The notes under the pieces are model-generated. The model was given only the letters and a program-made list of their open reading frames with translations. It was not told where the DNA came from and did no database searches. This document shows, one piece after another, positions 9,038-16,252 of a stretch of DNA of 24,999 nt. Source of the DNA: Fidelibacterota bacterium UBA1611 (GTDB lineage: Bacteria > Fidelibacterota > Marinisomatia > Marinisomatales > UBA1611); NCBI GenBank assembly GCA_002321855.1, contig DCMX01000089.1, positions 14,187-39,185 of the forward strand. Direction: 5' to 3'. Each line of letters begins with the position of its first letter. Within the stretch, counting starts at the first letter, position 1. Made by a program: the position numbers and the translations under genes.

Positions 9038-9913
9038 ATGATTCCTCGTGAGATCCTGAAAAAGGTGAAACGAATCGAGATTCGCACACGTGGATTGGTC
9101 AATGACCTTTTTGGAGGAGAATACCACTCAGTCTTTAAAGGTCGTGGGATGACCTTTTCCGAAGTTCGTGAATATCAACCTGGCGATGATATTCGTTTGA
9201 TTGATTGGAATGTTACAGCTCGAACAAATAGTCCATTTGTGAAAATATTTGAAGAAGAACGGGAGCTTACAGTATTTCTAATTGTGGATATTTCAGGTTC
9301 AGGAAGATTTGGATCGGGTCAGGATTTGAAACAGGATATTGGTATAGAGATTGCTGCCGTCCTCGGTTTTTCCGCGATAAAAAACAACGACAAAGTTGGT
9401 CTTATATTATTTTCAGATGAAATCGAAAAATATTTAGTACCAAAAAAAGGTAAAAGTCATGTGCTTAGAGTTGTCAGGGAGTTACTATATGTAAGGCCAG
9501 AGCGTAAAGGTACTTCAATAAAAAATGCCCTTGATTTTCTATTAAAAGTTGCCAAGCGTAAAAGTGTAGTATTCATTATATCAGATTTTTTAGATAATAA
9601 CCATTGGGACGCTCTCCGAATAGCTAATCGGAAACATGACTTGATTGGTATACATCTTTATGATCCAGCTGAACTGGATATTCCTGAAATAGGTCTGGTG
9701 AAGATTGAAGATCCAGAAACGGGTTCTATGTTTTGGGTCGATACTTCCTCTTATACCGAAAGACAAGAATTACAGAAAAAAATCATTGGTCAAATGCATG
9801 ATTTAAATAAAAAGGCATTAAGTATTGGCTTTGATATGATATCAATTGCAACTGACCAGGATTTTGTTGACCCACTTTTGAGGTTTTTCAAGCGCAGAGA
9901 AAAAAGGTATTGA
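9038..9913 (+). CDS. DUF58 / vWA-domain protein (MoxR partner)
   Basis: Protein of 291 residues of the DUF58 family, the usual partner of MoxR ATPases. The DUF58 signature GMTFSEVREYQPGDDIR is at residues 37-53, followed by LIDWNVTART. A von Willebrand A fold follows with a complete-looking MIDAS: DISGS at 84-88, a Thr near 159 (KGTSIKNA) and SDF at 182-184, so metal binding is plausible. No membrane helix or signal peptide is evident; it is predicted cytosolic. It lies 7 bases after moxR and its end abuts the next gene, so the genes are probably co-translated. Function beyond the family assignment is unknown. Confidence 0.93.
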   Translation: MIPREILKKVKRIEIRTRGLVNDLFGGEYHSVFKGRGMTFSEVREYQPGDDIRLIDWNVTARTNSPFVKIFEEERELTVFLIVDISGSGRFGSGQDLKQDIGIEIAAVLGFSAIKNNDKVGLILFSDEIEKYLVPKKGKSHVLRVVRELLYVRPERKGTSIKNALDFLLKVAKRKSVVFIISDFLDNNHWDALRIANRKHDLIGIHLYDPAELDIPEIGLVKIEDPETGSMFWVDTSSYTERQELQKKIIGQMHDLNKKALSIGFDMISIATDQDFVDPLLRFFKRREKRY

Positions 9914-9915
9914 TA

Positions 9916-10788
9916 GTGACCTGGTACATTATAATTCTGTTATTAAGTCATATAAACGTGGTTGCTCAGTCTACTATTGTTTCATCAGAACTCGATACTA
10001 CTCAGGGTTATATTGGAGATGTGGTTAACTGGACCGTTTTAGTTGATAATGCTGAGAATCGACGGATTCAATTCCCAGAGTTATTTTTACAAAATGATAC
10101 TGTTTCTGTTCGTACCCAAAAGTTGCTTTACAATAAAGGGATTGTTACGGGCATTACTTTTGAGCTGGTGTTCTGGGATACAGGGAAATTTCAAACACCG
10201 GAATACCAAGTAGATATTTTAAATGATAGTGATACCGTAATATCATCCATAGCACCTGAGCCTATTGAATTAACTATTCTATCTTTGTTAACCACTACTG
10301 GAAATTCAGATTTTAGACCCATAAAAGGACCGGTGCCAGTTCGCAGTGTGTTTCCCTTAAGATTAACTGTACTAGGAATATTAGCTGTCATCCTTATTGC
10401 TTTTATATATTGGACATGGAACCAGAGAATTAATGTAAAATACCAGCGTACTGAATATCTGATCAGTGAATCTCCACGAGAAAAAGCAATACGACGTTTG
10501 GGAGAGTTGAATATTAATGGCTTTGCAAAGGACTATTATGCTGAATTATCACATATTTCACGAGAATATGTAGAATATTCCACGTTCATACGAGCTTTAG
10601 AAATGACTACAGAGGAAATAGATGAGAATAGAAATTTATTTCCTATTAATGATAAAATGTTTGCAGACTGGGTAAAATCTTTATCAATTGCGGATTTGGT
10701 GAAATATGCTAGGGAAATACCAGATTCAACACAGATGGAGCTTGATCACCAAAAGATTATCAGTTTTATCGAACGATCTTTTGTATAG
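9916..10788 (+). CDS. Signal-peptide, single-TM protein, BatD/DUF4381-like
   Basis: Predicted inner-membrane protein of 290 residues with an N-terminal signal (TWYIIILLLSHINVVAQ), an extracytoplasmic beta domain (about 22-140), one membrane helix (about 147-169, LRLTVLGILAVILIAFIYW) and a cytosolic tail. The tail motif AIRRLGELNINGFAKDYYAEL followed by ISREYVEY and ALEMTTEEI resembles the C-terminus of BatD/DUF4381 proteins from Bat loci. I choose GTG 9916 because an AAAAAAGG sequence (9900-9907) is 8 bases upstream; TTG 9910 would overlap the DUF58 stop but sits too close to that site. Neighbours and topology fit a membrane partner for the MoxR/DUF58 pair. Assignment rests on topology and tail similarity and is not firm. 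Confidence 0.7.
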   Translation: MTWYIIILLLSHINVVAQSTIVSSELDTTQGYIGDVVNWTVLVDNAENRRIQFPELFLQNDTVSVRTQKLLYNKGIVTGITFELVFWDTGKFQTPEYQVDILNDSDTVISSIAPEPIELTILSLLTTTGNSDFRPIKGPVPVRSVFPLRLTVLGILAVILIAFIYWTWNQRINVKYQRTEYLISESPREKAIRRLGELNINGFAKDYYAELSHISREYVEYSTFIRALEMTTEEIDENRNLFPINDKMFADWVKSLSIADLVKYAREIPDSTQMELDHQKIISFIERSFV

Positions 10789-10814
10789 TATATATGTATC
10801 TGATTATACCTACG

Positions 10815-10848
10815 TTTGAACAGTTATGCTGACGCTGTATATTATAAT
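10815..10848 (+). promoter_or_regulatory. Probable promoter for the efp-acc cluster
   Basis: In the 90-base gap before efp, TTTG (10815-10818) is followed after exactly 19 bases by TATATTAT (10838-10845). This matches the spacing and most bases of the Bacteroidota-type promoter TTTG-N19-TAnnTTTG. Read as a sigma-70 site it is TTGAAC-N16-TATATT, and a perfect TATAAT overlaps at 10843-10848. It would give a leader of roughly 25-30 bases before the efp ATG. No experimental support; A+T-rich sequence produces such matches by chance. Confidence 0.45.
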
Positions 10849-10878
10849 CTGAAAAGATTTAAATAACGAGAAGTTTTA

Positions 10879-11442
10879 ATGGCTACAACTGCAGATATAC
10901 GAAATGGTTCTGTGATCTTTCATAAAAAGAAACGATTTAAAATTATCGAGTTCCAGCACGTCAAACCCGGTAAAGGTGGTGCTTTCGTGCGAACAAAACT
11001 AAAAGATATTCAATCGGGAAAGAATATAGATGAAACTTTTAATGCCGGGACCAGATTAGAATTTGTTCGAGTTGACGCTAAGAAAATGCAATTTCTTTAT
11101 CAGGATAACGATTTATTCGTATTCATGGATAATGATACCTATGATCAGTTAAATATAGATGCTGACACTGTTGCGGACAATATGCGATACTTGATTGCTG
11201 GATTAAATGTTGACGTACTTTTTGATGGTACAGAAATATTAGATATACGCCTTCCAGCAAATGTTGTATTAAATGTCGTTGAGACCGAACCTGGATTCAA
11301 AGGTAATACAGCTACTGGAGCTACTAAGCCTGCTACGGTTGAAACAGGATACTCATTGAATGTGCCCCTGTTCATTGAGGAGGGAGATTATCTTAAGATC
11401 AATACCACCAATGGCGAATATATTGAAAGAGCCAAAATATAA
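10879..11442 (+). CDS. efp: Translation elongation factor P
   Basis: EF-P binds ribosomes stalled on consecutive prolines and promotes peptide-bond formation. The product has 187 residues, the normal length, with the KOW-like N-terminal domain, central OB domain and C-terminal domain. The tip loop is VKPGKGGAF with Lys32 at the position modified in E. coli (Lys34). A lysine rather than arginine means the rhamnosyl EarP route does not apply; beta-lysylation or another lysine modification is possible, but no modifying enzyme is in the window. The C-terminus has the signature TEPGFKGNTATGATKPA and ends VPLFIEEGDYLKINT...GEY. GAGAAG lies 6 bases before the ATG. It leads the acc cluster, an efp-accB-accC order common in bacteria. 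Confidence 0.97.
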   Translation: MATTADIRNGSVIFHKKKRFKIIEFQHVKPGKGGAFVRTKLKDIQSGKNIDETFNAGTRLEFVRVDAKKMQFLYQDNDLFVFMDNDTYDQLNIDADTVADNMRYLIAGLNVDVLFDGTEILDIRLPANVVLNVVETEPGFKGNTATGATKPATVETGYSLNVPLFIEEGDYLKINTTNGEYIERAKI

Positions 11443-11460
11443 GTTTTAAATGAGATAACA

Positions 11461-11925
11461 ATGTGGCAAGATAAGCTAAAAGAGATCATTTATATTCTTG
11501 AAAACTCGAACATAAATGAAATTGAAGTGACCTTTTGGGGAAGAAGATTCCGGGCAGTAAAAGATGTTCCTGTCATAATAAGAAATAAAGATAGTGATCA
11601 GGTTTCCTCAGGAAAAACTATGTCTGATAAGCCATCTGATAAAGAAAATGAGAATGGTGATGAACATACTTCTTCCGTTTCGAATGAACGAGATGTGTTA
11701 TCTCCTATGCCTGGCATCTTTTATAGTTCCTCATCACCTGATAAGCCACCTTTTGTCAGAAAGGGTGATCAAGTAAACAAAGGACAGGTCTTATGTATTA
11801 TTGAGGCAATGAAGATAATGAATGAGATTGAATCTGAAATGAGTGGAACAGTTACCGAAATTTTAATCAACAATGCGGACCCAGTAGAATATAACCAGCC
11901 CCTCTTTGTGATCAATCAAACCTAA
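11461..11925 (+). CDS. accB: Biotin carboxyl carrier protein of acetyl-CoA carboxylase
   Basis: AccB carries CO2 on biotin between biotin carboxylase and carboxyltransferase in malonyl-CoA formation. The product has 154 residues: an N-terminal region (1-45), a Ser/Glu/Lys-rich flexible linker (about 46-78) and the biotinyl domain (about 80-152). The biotinylation motif is EAMKIMN with Lys118; the hinge LSPMPGIFY and the closing DPVEYNQPLFVI are typical. It lies 18 bases after efp and 7 before accC. The carboxyltransferase subunits AccA and AccD are not in the window. The EAMKIMN motif and the adjacent accC favour an acetyl-CoA carboxylase carrier over a decarboxylase or other biotin protein. 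Confidence 0.96.
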   Translation: MWQDKLKEIIYILENSNINEIEVTFWGRRFRAVKDVPVIIRNKDSDQVSSGKTMSDKPSDKENENGDEHTSSVSNERDVLSPMPGIFYSSSSPDKPPFVRKGDQVNKGQVLCIIEAMKIMNEIESEMSGTVTEILINNADPVEYNQPLFVINQT

Positions 11926-11932
11926 GTTTTCA

Positions 11933-13285
11933 ATGTTTAAAAAAATCCTGATCGCTAATCGGGGTGAGATAGCTTTGCGAGTTATAAGAGCGTGCCATGA
12001 ACTGGGCGTTAAAACCGTGGCAGTGTATTCCACCGAAGATGAATTATCCCTACATGTAAAATTTGCGGATGAAGCAGTTTGTATTGGCCCACCACCTAGT
12101 AGCGAGAGTTATCTAAATATTCCTAAGATAATTACTGCTGGAGAAATAACTAATGCTGATGCTATTCATCCTGGTTATGGTTTTCTTGCCGAATCTAGCG
12201 AATTTTCCAGAGTATGCGAAAAAAATGATTTTAATTTTCTCGGACCGACCCCAGAAATCATTGAAGCAATGGGTGACAAAGTAAAGGCTAAAGGAACAAT
12301 GAAAGCGGTTGGGGTTCCTGTAATTCCTGGGTGGGATAATATACTATCTGATTCAGATGAAGCAATGAAACTGGCAAATGATATAGGTTATCCTGTCATG
12401 CTTAAGGCAACAGCGGGCGGCGGCGGGCGTGGTATGCGACTGGTAAAAGATGCTGATGAGATCGAGAAAATGTATACAATAGCTCAGCATGAAGCACTAA
12501 CTGCTTTTGGTAATGGCGATCTTTATATTGAAAAATTAATAGAAGACCCACGTCACATTGAAGTCCAGATTCTGGCTGATATCAATGGAAATATAATTCA
12601 TTTAGGAGAACGGGATTGTTCTATCCAGCGGAGGCATCAGAAACTGGTGGAAGAAACGCCCTCTCCTGCGGTTAATGATGCATTACGTCAAAAAATGGGT
12701 AAAATGGCAATAAAAGGCGCGAAAGCGGTAGATTATGTTGGAGTTGGGACTATTGAGTTTTTAATGGATATGAATAAAAACTTTTATTTTATGGAAATGA
12801 ATACACGGATTCAGGTAGAACATCCTGTGACAGAAATGGTGACTGGAATGGACCTCATCAAACAACAGATCAGAATGCATGCAGGTGAAACCTGCCCTGA
12901 GTATCATCAGGATTATAAACTGAGAGGTCACTCTATTGAGTGCCGTATCAATGCGGAAGACCCGGAAAATGGATTTATACCTTCGCCTGGCAAAATCACG
13001 AGTTTTCATATGCCAGGAGGGAAGGGTGTGCGGGTGGACTCACATGCCTATGCTGGATATGAAATCCCAAACTATTATGATTCAATGATAGGAAAACTCA
13101 TTGTACACGCAAAAAACAGGTCTCAAGCTATTATTCGAATGCAGCGTGCTCTTGAAGAGACTATTATTGTAGGGCCAAAAACAACTATTCCGTATCATCA
13201 GGCTATTATGGAAGATGATAATTATAAATCGGGAGAATTCAATACTGGTTTCTTAGAAACATTCAATTACAAACCAAAACAATAA
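11933..13285 (+). CDS. accC: Biotin carboxylase of acetyl-CoA carboxylase
   Basis: ATP- and bicarbonate-dependent carboxylation of biotin on AccB. Length is 450 residues, equal to the family norm (449 in E. coli). The N-terminal biotin-carboxylase fold begins KKILIANRGEIA; the ATP-grasp glycine-rich loop is KATAGGGGRGMR (158-169). Active-site residues line up: His208 (RHIEVQI), the QRRHQK loop with Lys237, Glu275, Glu288, Arg292 and Glu296 (MEMNTRIQVEHPVTE). The C-terminal domain has GHSIECRINAEDP. ATG at 11933 follows accB by 7 bases. This is a stand-alone subunit with no fused carrier domain. Confidence 0.98.
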   Translation: MFKKILIANRGEIALRVIRACHELGVKTVAVYSTEDELSLHVKFADEAVCIGPPPSSESYLNIPKIITAGEITNADAIHPGYGFLAESSEFSRVCEKNDFNFLGPTPEIIEAMGDKVKAKGTMKAVGVPVIPGWDNILSDSDEAMKLANDIGYPVMLKATAGGGGRGMRLVKDADEIEKMYTIAQHEALTAFGNGDLYIEKLIEDPRHIEVQILADINGNIIHLGERDCSIQRRHQKLVEETPSPAVNDALRQKMGKMAIKGAKAVDYVGVGTIEFLMDMNKNFYFMEMNTRIQVEHPVTEMVTGMDLIKQQIRMHAGETCPEYHQDYKLRGHSIECRINAEDPENGFIPSPGKITSFHMPGGKGVRVDSHAYAGYEIPNYYDSMIGKLIVHAKNRSQAIIRMQRALEETIIVGPKTTIPYHQAIMEDDNYKSGEFNTGFLETFNYKPKQ

Positions 13286-13295
13286 AAAGGACAGT

Positions 13296-13676
13296 GTGTT
13301 GAACATACCAAACAAACTATTATATACAGAAGAACATGAATGGGCTGATTTCAGTGGAGAAGATGTCACCATTGGTATAACAGATTTTGCGCAAAGTCAA
13401 TTAGGAGATATTGTATTTTTTGAATTCCCTAATATTGGTGATGAGGTAACTCGAGGTATATCATTTGGTGAAATAGAAGCAGTCAAAACGGTCTCGGAAT
13501 TATTCGCCCCTATCAGTGGTACAATAACTATGATCAATGAATCCTTGGAAGAAACACCAGAAAAGATTAACCAGGATTGTTATGGGGAAGGCTGGCTCAT
13601 CAAGATCAGACCAAAAAACCCTCTTGAAAAAGAAAATTTGTTGACATCTGTCCAATATAGCGAACTTATCAATTAA
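13296..13676 (+). CDS. gcvH: Glycine cleavage system H protein (lipoyl carrier)
   Basis: Lipoylated carrier that shuttles the aminomethyl group in glycine cleavage, and in some bacteria also serves in lipoyl transfer. Length is 126 residues, as expected. The start block LLYTEEHEWADF and the core ITDFAQSQLGDIVFFEFP are typical; the lipoyl lysine is Lys64 in EIEAVKTVSEL, followed by APISG and the GEGWLIKI strand. The GTG at 13296 has AAAAAGG 5 bases upstream; TTG at 13299 is also possible. None of gcvT, gcvP, lipA or lipB is nearby, so the gene is separated from its pathway and sits between accC and pcrB, immediately abutting pcrB. Confidence 0.95.
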   Translation: MLNIPNKLLYTEEHEWADFSGEDVTIGITDFAQSQLGDIVFFEFPNIGDEVTRGISFGEIEAVKTVSELFAPISGTITMINESLEETPEKINQDCYGEGWLIKIRPKNPLEKENLLTSVQYSELIN

Positions 13677-14417
13677 ATGATTGTTTTCGATAAACTTAAA
13701 AAGATTGTCAAAGAGAAAGGTGCTGGTTTCATTGTTCTTATAGATCCCGATCGAAAAAATGACAAAAAACTTGAAACATTGGTTGAGAATGCCAATTGTT
13801 CTGGTGTAGATGCAATTCTTGTTGGCGGAAGTCTGATGATGGATGGGAGAAGTCATGACCGGGTGGCACGCATAAAAGATATTGCAAATATCCCAGTGAT
13901 TTTCTTCCCCGGAGGTGTTGGGCAGATCAATGAATACTATGATGCCATGCTTTTTATGTCCGTTATTTCGGGGCGTAATCCCCATTATCTGATTGGCGAA
14001 CAAGTAATTGCGGCACCAATAGTAAAAGACCTTGGGATAGAAGCAATTCCGACAGGATACATGTTGTTGGATGGAGGGTCAGCTACTACTGTGGAATTTA
14101 TGAGTGGGTCTTTACCCATTCCTATGGATCGCCCAGATATTGCCATTGCTCATGCTCTTGCTGGACAATATTTGGGTATGAAATTAATATATCTGGAAGC
14201 CGGCAGTGGAGCAAAGTATCCAGTCCCTATAGAAACGATAGAACAGATAGACCGGGAAACTAATGTTTCTCTGGTAGTGGGGGGGGGTATCCGAACACCG
14301 AAAGAAGCAGCAGAGCGTGTAAATGCTGGCGCTTCTTTTATTGTGATTGGTACTGCGATAGAAAATTCATCTGAAATTATGGCTGAATTTGCTATTGCTA
14401 TTCATTCAAAGGATTAA
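13677..14417 (+). CDS. pcrB: Geranylgeranylglyceryl/heptaprenylglyceryl phosphate synthase family (PcrB/GGGPS)
   Basis: TIM-barrel prenyltransferase of 246 residues. The family joins a polyprenyl diphosphate to glycerol-1-phosphate, the first ether-bond step of archaeal lipids; bacterial homologues occur in Bacillales and in FCB bacteria. Visible signatures are FIVLIDPDR (18-26), IFFPGGVGQI (75-84), MLFMSVISGRNPHYLIG (91-107), PTGYMLLDGG (125-134), IYLEAGSGA (171-179), VVGGGIRTP (200-208) and IGTAIE (224-229). The last blocks form the phosphate-binding sites. The ATG directly follows the gcvH stop, and gmhA starts one base after this stop, so expression is likely coupled. Prenyl chain length and product cannot be read from the sequence; no glycerol-1-phosphate dehydrogenase or second prenyltransferase is in the window. 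Confidence 0.9.
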   Translation: MIVFDKLKKIVKEKGAGFIVLIDPDRKNDKKLETLVENANCSGVDAILVGGSLMMDGRSHDRVARIKDIANIPVIFFPGGVGQINEYYDAMLFMSVISGRNPHYLIGEQVIAAPIVKDLGIEAIPTGYMLLDGGSATTVEFMSGSLPIPMDRPDIAIAHALAGQYLGMKLIYLEAGSGAKYPVPIETIEQIDRETNVSLVVGGGIRTPKEAAERVNAGASFIVIGTAIENSSEIMAEFAIAIHSKD

Positions 14418-14418
14418 A

Positions 14419-14991
14419 ATGAAGAACACTATTAAAGAACAAATATTAACCAGCGCTGAAGTGAAAAAGGAGATGGTTGAATCCTGCGTATCAGATATAG
14501 AAAAAGCAGCCGTCATAATGATAAACTGCATCAAGAAAGGTGGTAAGATCCTTTGGTGTGGAAATGGGGGCAGCGCTGCAGATGCCCAGCATTTGGCCAC
14601 AGAACTTATGGGTGGTATGAGTTCCCATGATCGTAAACCCATTCCATCTATTGCTCTTACAACGGATTCGTCCTTCCTGACCGCTTGGGCAAATGATACC
14701 GATTTTGATTCGATATTCTCCCGCCAGGTCCAGGGAATAGGAGATGAAGGCGATGTTTTGATGGGTATATCCACCAGCGGAAACTCTTTAAATGTCATAA
14801 ATGCAGTAAAACAGGCAAAATATAAAGGATTGAAGAGCATTGTTCTTACGGGGAGGTCCGGAGGCAGGCTTGCTGGAAAGGCCGATGTTACTATTCACGT
14901 ACCGAGTAACGATACACAACGGATACAAGAAGCTCATATCATGACCGGACAGATACTCTGTGGACTGGTAGAATCATCTATCATGGACTGA
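14419..14991 (+). CDS. gmhA: Sedoheptulose-7-phosphate isomerase (phosphoheptose isomerase)
   Basis: Converts sedoheptulose 7-phosphate to D-glycero-D-manno-heptose 7-phosphate, the first step toward nucleotide heptose for LPS core or other glycans. The product has 190 residues (E. coli 192) and one SIS domain. CGNGGSAADAQHLATEL (48-64) carries the phosphate loop and the catalytic Glu62 position; ISTSGNS (117-123), LTGRSGG (143-149) and the terminal QEAHIMTGQI with His173 complete the active site. The ATG at 14419 has AAAGGA 5 bases upstream and starts one base after pcrB; a longer reading from 14389 overlaps pcrB and lacks support. Other heptose genes are absent here. Confidence 0.95.
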   Translation: MKNTIKEQILTSAEVKKEMVESCVSDIEKAAVIMINCIKKGGKILWCGNGGSAADAQHLATELMGGMSSHDRKPIPSIALTTDSSFLTAWANDTDFDSIFSRQVQGIGDEGDVLMGISTSGNSLNVINAVKQAKYKGLKSIVLTGRSGGRLAGKADVTIHVPSNDTQRIQEAHIMTGQILCGLVESSIMD

Positions 14992-16245
14992 ATGATGAAA
15001 GACCACCTGAAGGACTATTTGTACATGCTTCGGGTGGAAAGAAATCTATCTCCTAATAGCATAAAATCTTATGAATATGATATAATAGGATATTTGAAAT
15101 ATTTAAAAACCAAGGATTTGCATTGTCTTGACGATATATCTGAAGAGCATATACAAAGTTTTATTAGATCACAAAATGAAAAAAACAAATCACCTACCAC
15201 TATTTCTAGATATGCTTCAGCTATTAGAGGGTACCACTTGTTTCTTACAATGGAAGGGTTTTTGAAAGAGAATCCTTCACTAAGAATTGAAACCCCCAAA
15301 AAACCAAAAAGGCTTCCCAATGTTCTTTCTGAAGATGATGTAGATACAATAATTGAAAAGATTGATTGTTGGGGATATGATTTGGGAAAGAGGGATAAAG
15401 CAATAATTGAAATCCTTTATTCATGTGGACTCCGGGTTACCGAGCTGTGCAATTTTTCATTGAACGATATTGTACCAGATGACCATGAATTAATTCGTGT
15501 ATTTGGAAAAGGATCTAAAGAAAGATATGTTCCGCTAATGGGAAGAGCTAAAAAGGCACTAAGCGATTATATAGATAATAATCGCCCAAGTTTGGTAAGG
15601 AAACGGAAGATTAATAATGTATTTTTAAGCAGGAATGGTAGACCCCTTACACGTATCGGCATAAACAAGATGATCAACACCAGGGTTGATTGGATGGTTA
15701 ATGACTATGAATCTAAAGTTGATGGTGAAGTTTCAAAAATAGAGCAGCCAAAAAGAAAAAATGGAAAGTATGCTGCGGTGACAATTAAACTCGATAAGGA
15801 TTTTATAAAAGAGGAAGAAGATTTTCCGTATACCTATATAGAAATAAATGGTGTTAGACATTTTTATATATACCGTGACATTGAAGTTGGTAAACAAATT
15901 TGGTGCCACATACACGACCAATTTGAGGTAATTCCTGAGGGTGCTAAAATAGATATTTTTTATGTTGAAAAGATATTTTATAAAAGAAATATTAGTGTAA
16001 ATGAAGAAGACCAGCTTCAAGTAGGGACTATATTGAGTGATGACAGTGTTAATCTACCCGAGAAGATTCATCCTCATATCTTTCGGCATTCCTTTGCAAC
16101 CCATCTATTAAGAAGCGGTAAGGCCGATTTACGATTTATACAAGCAATGTTAGGACACAGTGATATTTCATCAACACAGATATATACCCATTTAGATAAA
16201 GAAGCTCTGATGAAAACCTACAAAAAATTCCATCCACGAGCTTAA
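14992..16245 (+). CDS. Xer-family tyrosine recombinase with a large internal insertion
   Basis: Tyrosine recombinase of 417 residues; XerC/XerD are normally about 300. The SAM-like N-terminal domain (about 4-88, LSPNSIKSYEYDI) is followed by the catalytic domain. The full active site is present: Arg148 (CGLRVTEL), Lys173 (GKGSKERYVP), His362 and Arg365 (HPHIFRHSFATHLL), His389 (LGHSDISSTQIYTH) and Tyr398. Between INTRVDWM (about 228-235) and EKIHPH (about 357) lie about 120 extra residues, unrelated to anything I recognise, rich in beta-type and aromatic residues. The ends of the protein are typical of Xer, so it is probably the chromosome-dimer recombinase or a close relative. ATG abuts the gmhA stop; ATG 14995 is an alternative. 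I cannot say which of xerC, xerD or xerA it is. Confidence 0.9.
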   Translation: MMKDHLKDYLYMLRVERNLSPNSIKSYEYDIIGYLKYLKTKDLHCLDDISEEHIQSFIRSQNEKNKSPTTISRYASAIRGYHLFLTMEGFLKENPSLRIETPKKPKRLPNVLSEDDVDTIIEKIDCWGYDLGKRDKAIIEILYSCGLRVTELCNFSLNDIVPDDHELIRVFGKGSKERYVPLMGRAKKALSDYIDNNRPSLVRKRKINNVFLSRNGRPLTRIGINKMINTRVDWMVNDYESKVDGEVSKIEQPKRKNGKYAAVTIKLDKDFIKEEEDFPYTYIEINGVRHFYIYRDIEVGKQIWCHIHDQFEVIPEGAKIDIFYVEKIFYKRNISVNEEDQLQVGTILSDDSVNLPEKIHPHIFRHSFATHLLRSGKADLRFIQAMLGHSDISSTQIYTHLDKEALMKTYKKFHPRA

Positions 16246-16252
16246 ATATTAC

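Noticed and set aside
11594..11776. A 60-codon frame inside accB
   Set aside because: It is an alternative frame within the linker and biotinyl region of accB without any recognisable feature.
13500..14003. A 167-codon minus-strand frame opposite gcvH and pcrB
   Set aside because: It is antisense to two well-recognised genes, has no known motif, and reads as a shadow of their codons. The same applies to the other antisense frames across the window.
14992..16245. Intein or mobile intron inside the recombinase
   Set aside because: The insert lacks a splice-type first residue, a terminal His-Asn followed by Cys/Ser/Thr, and homing-endonuclease motifs such as LAGLIDADG; the frame is continuous.
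14992..16245. Recombinase as integrase of a prophage or integron
   Set aside because: No phage, cassette, attachment-site or cargo genes flank it; neighbours are housekeeping genes, and the protein ends are typical of Xer.
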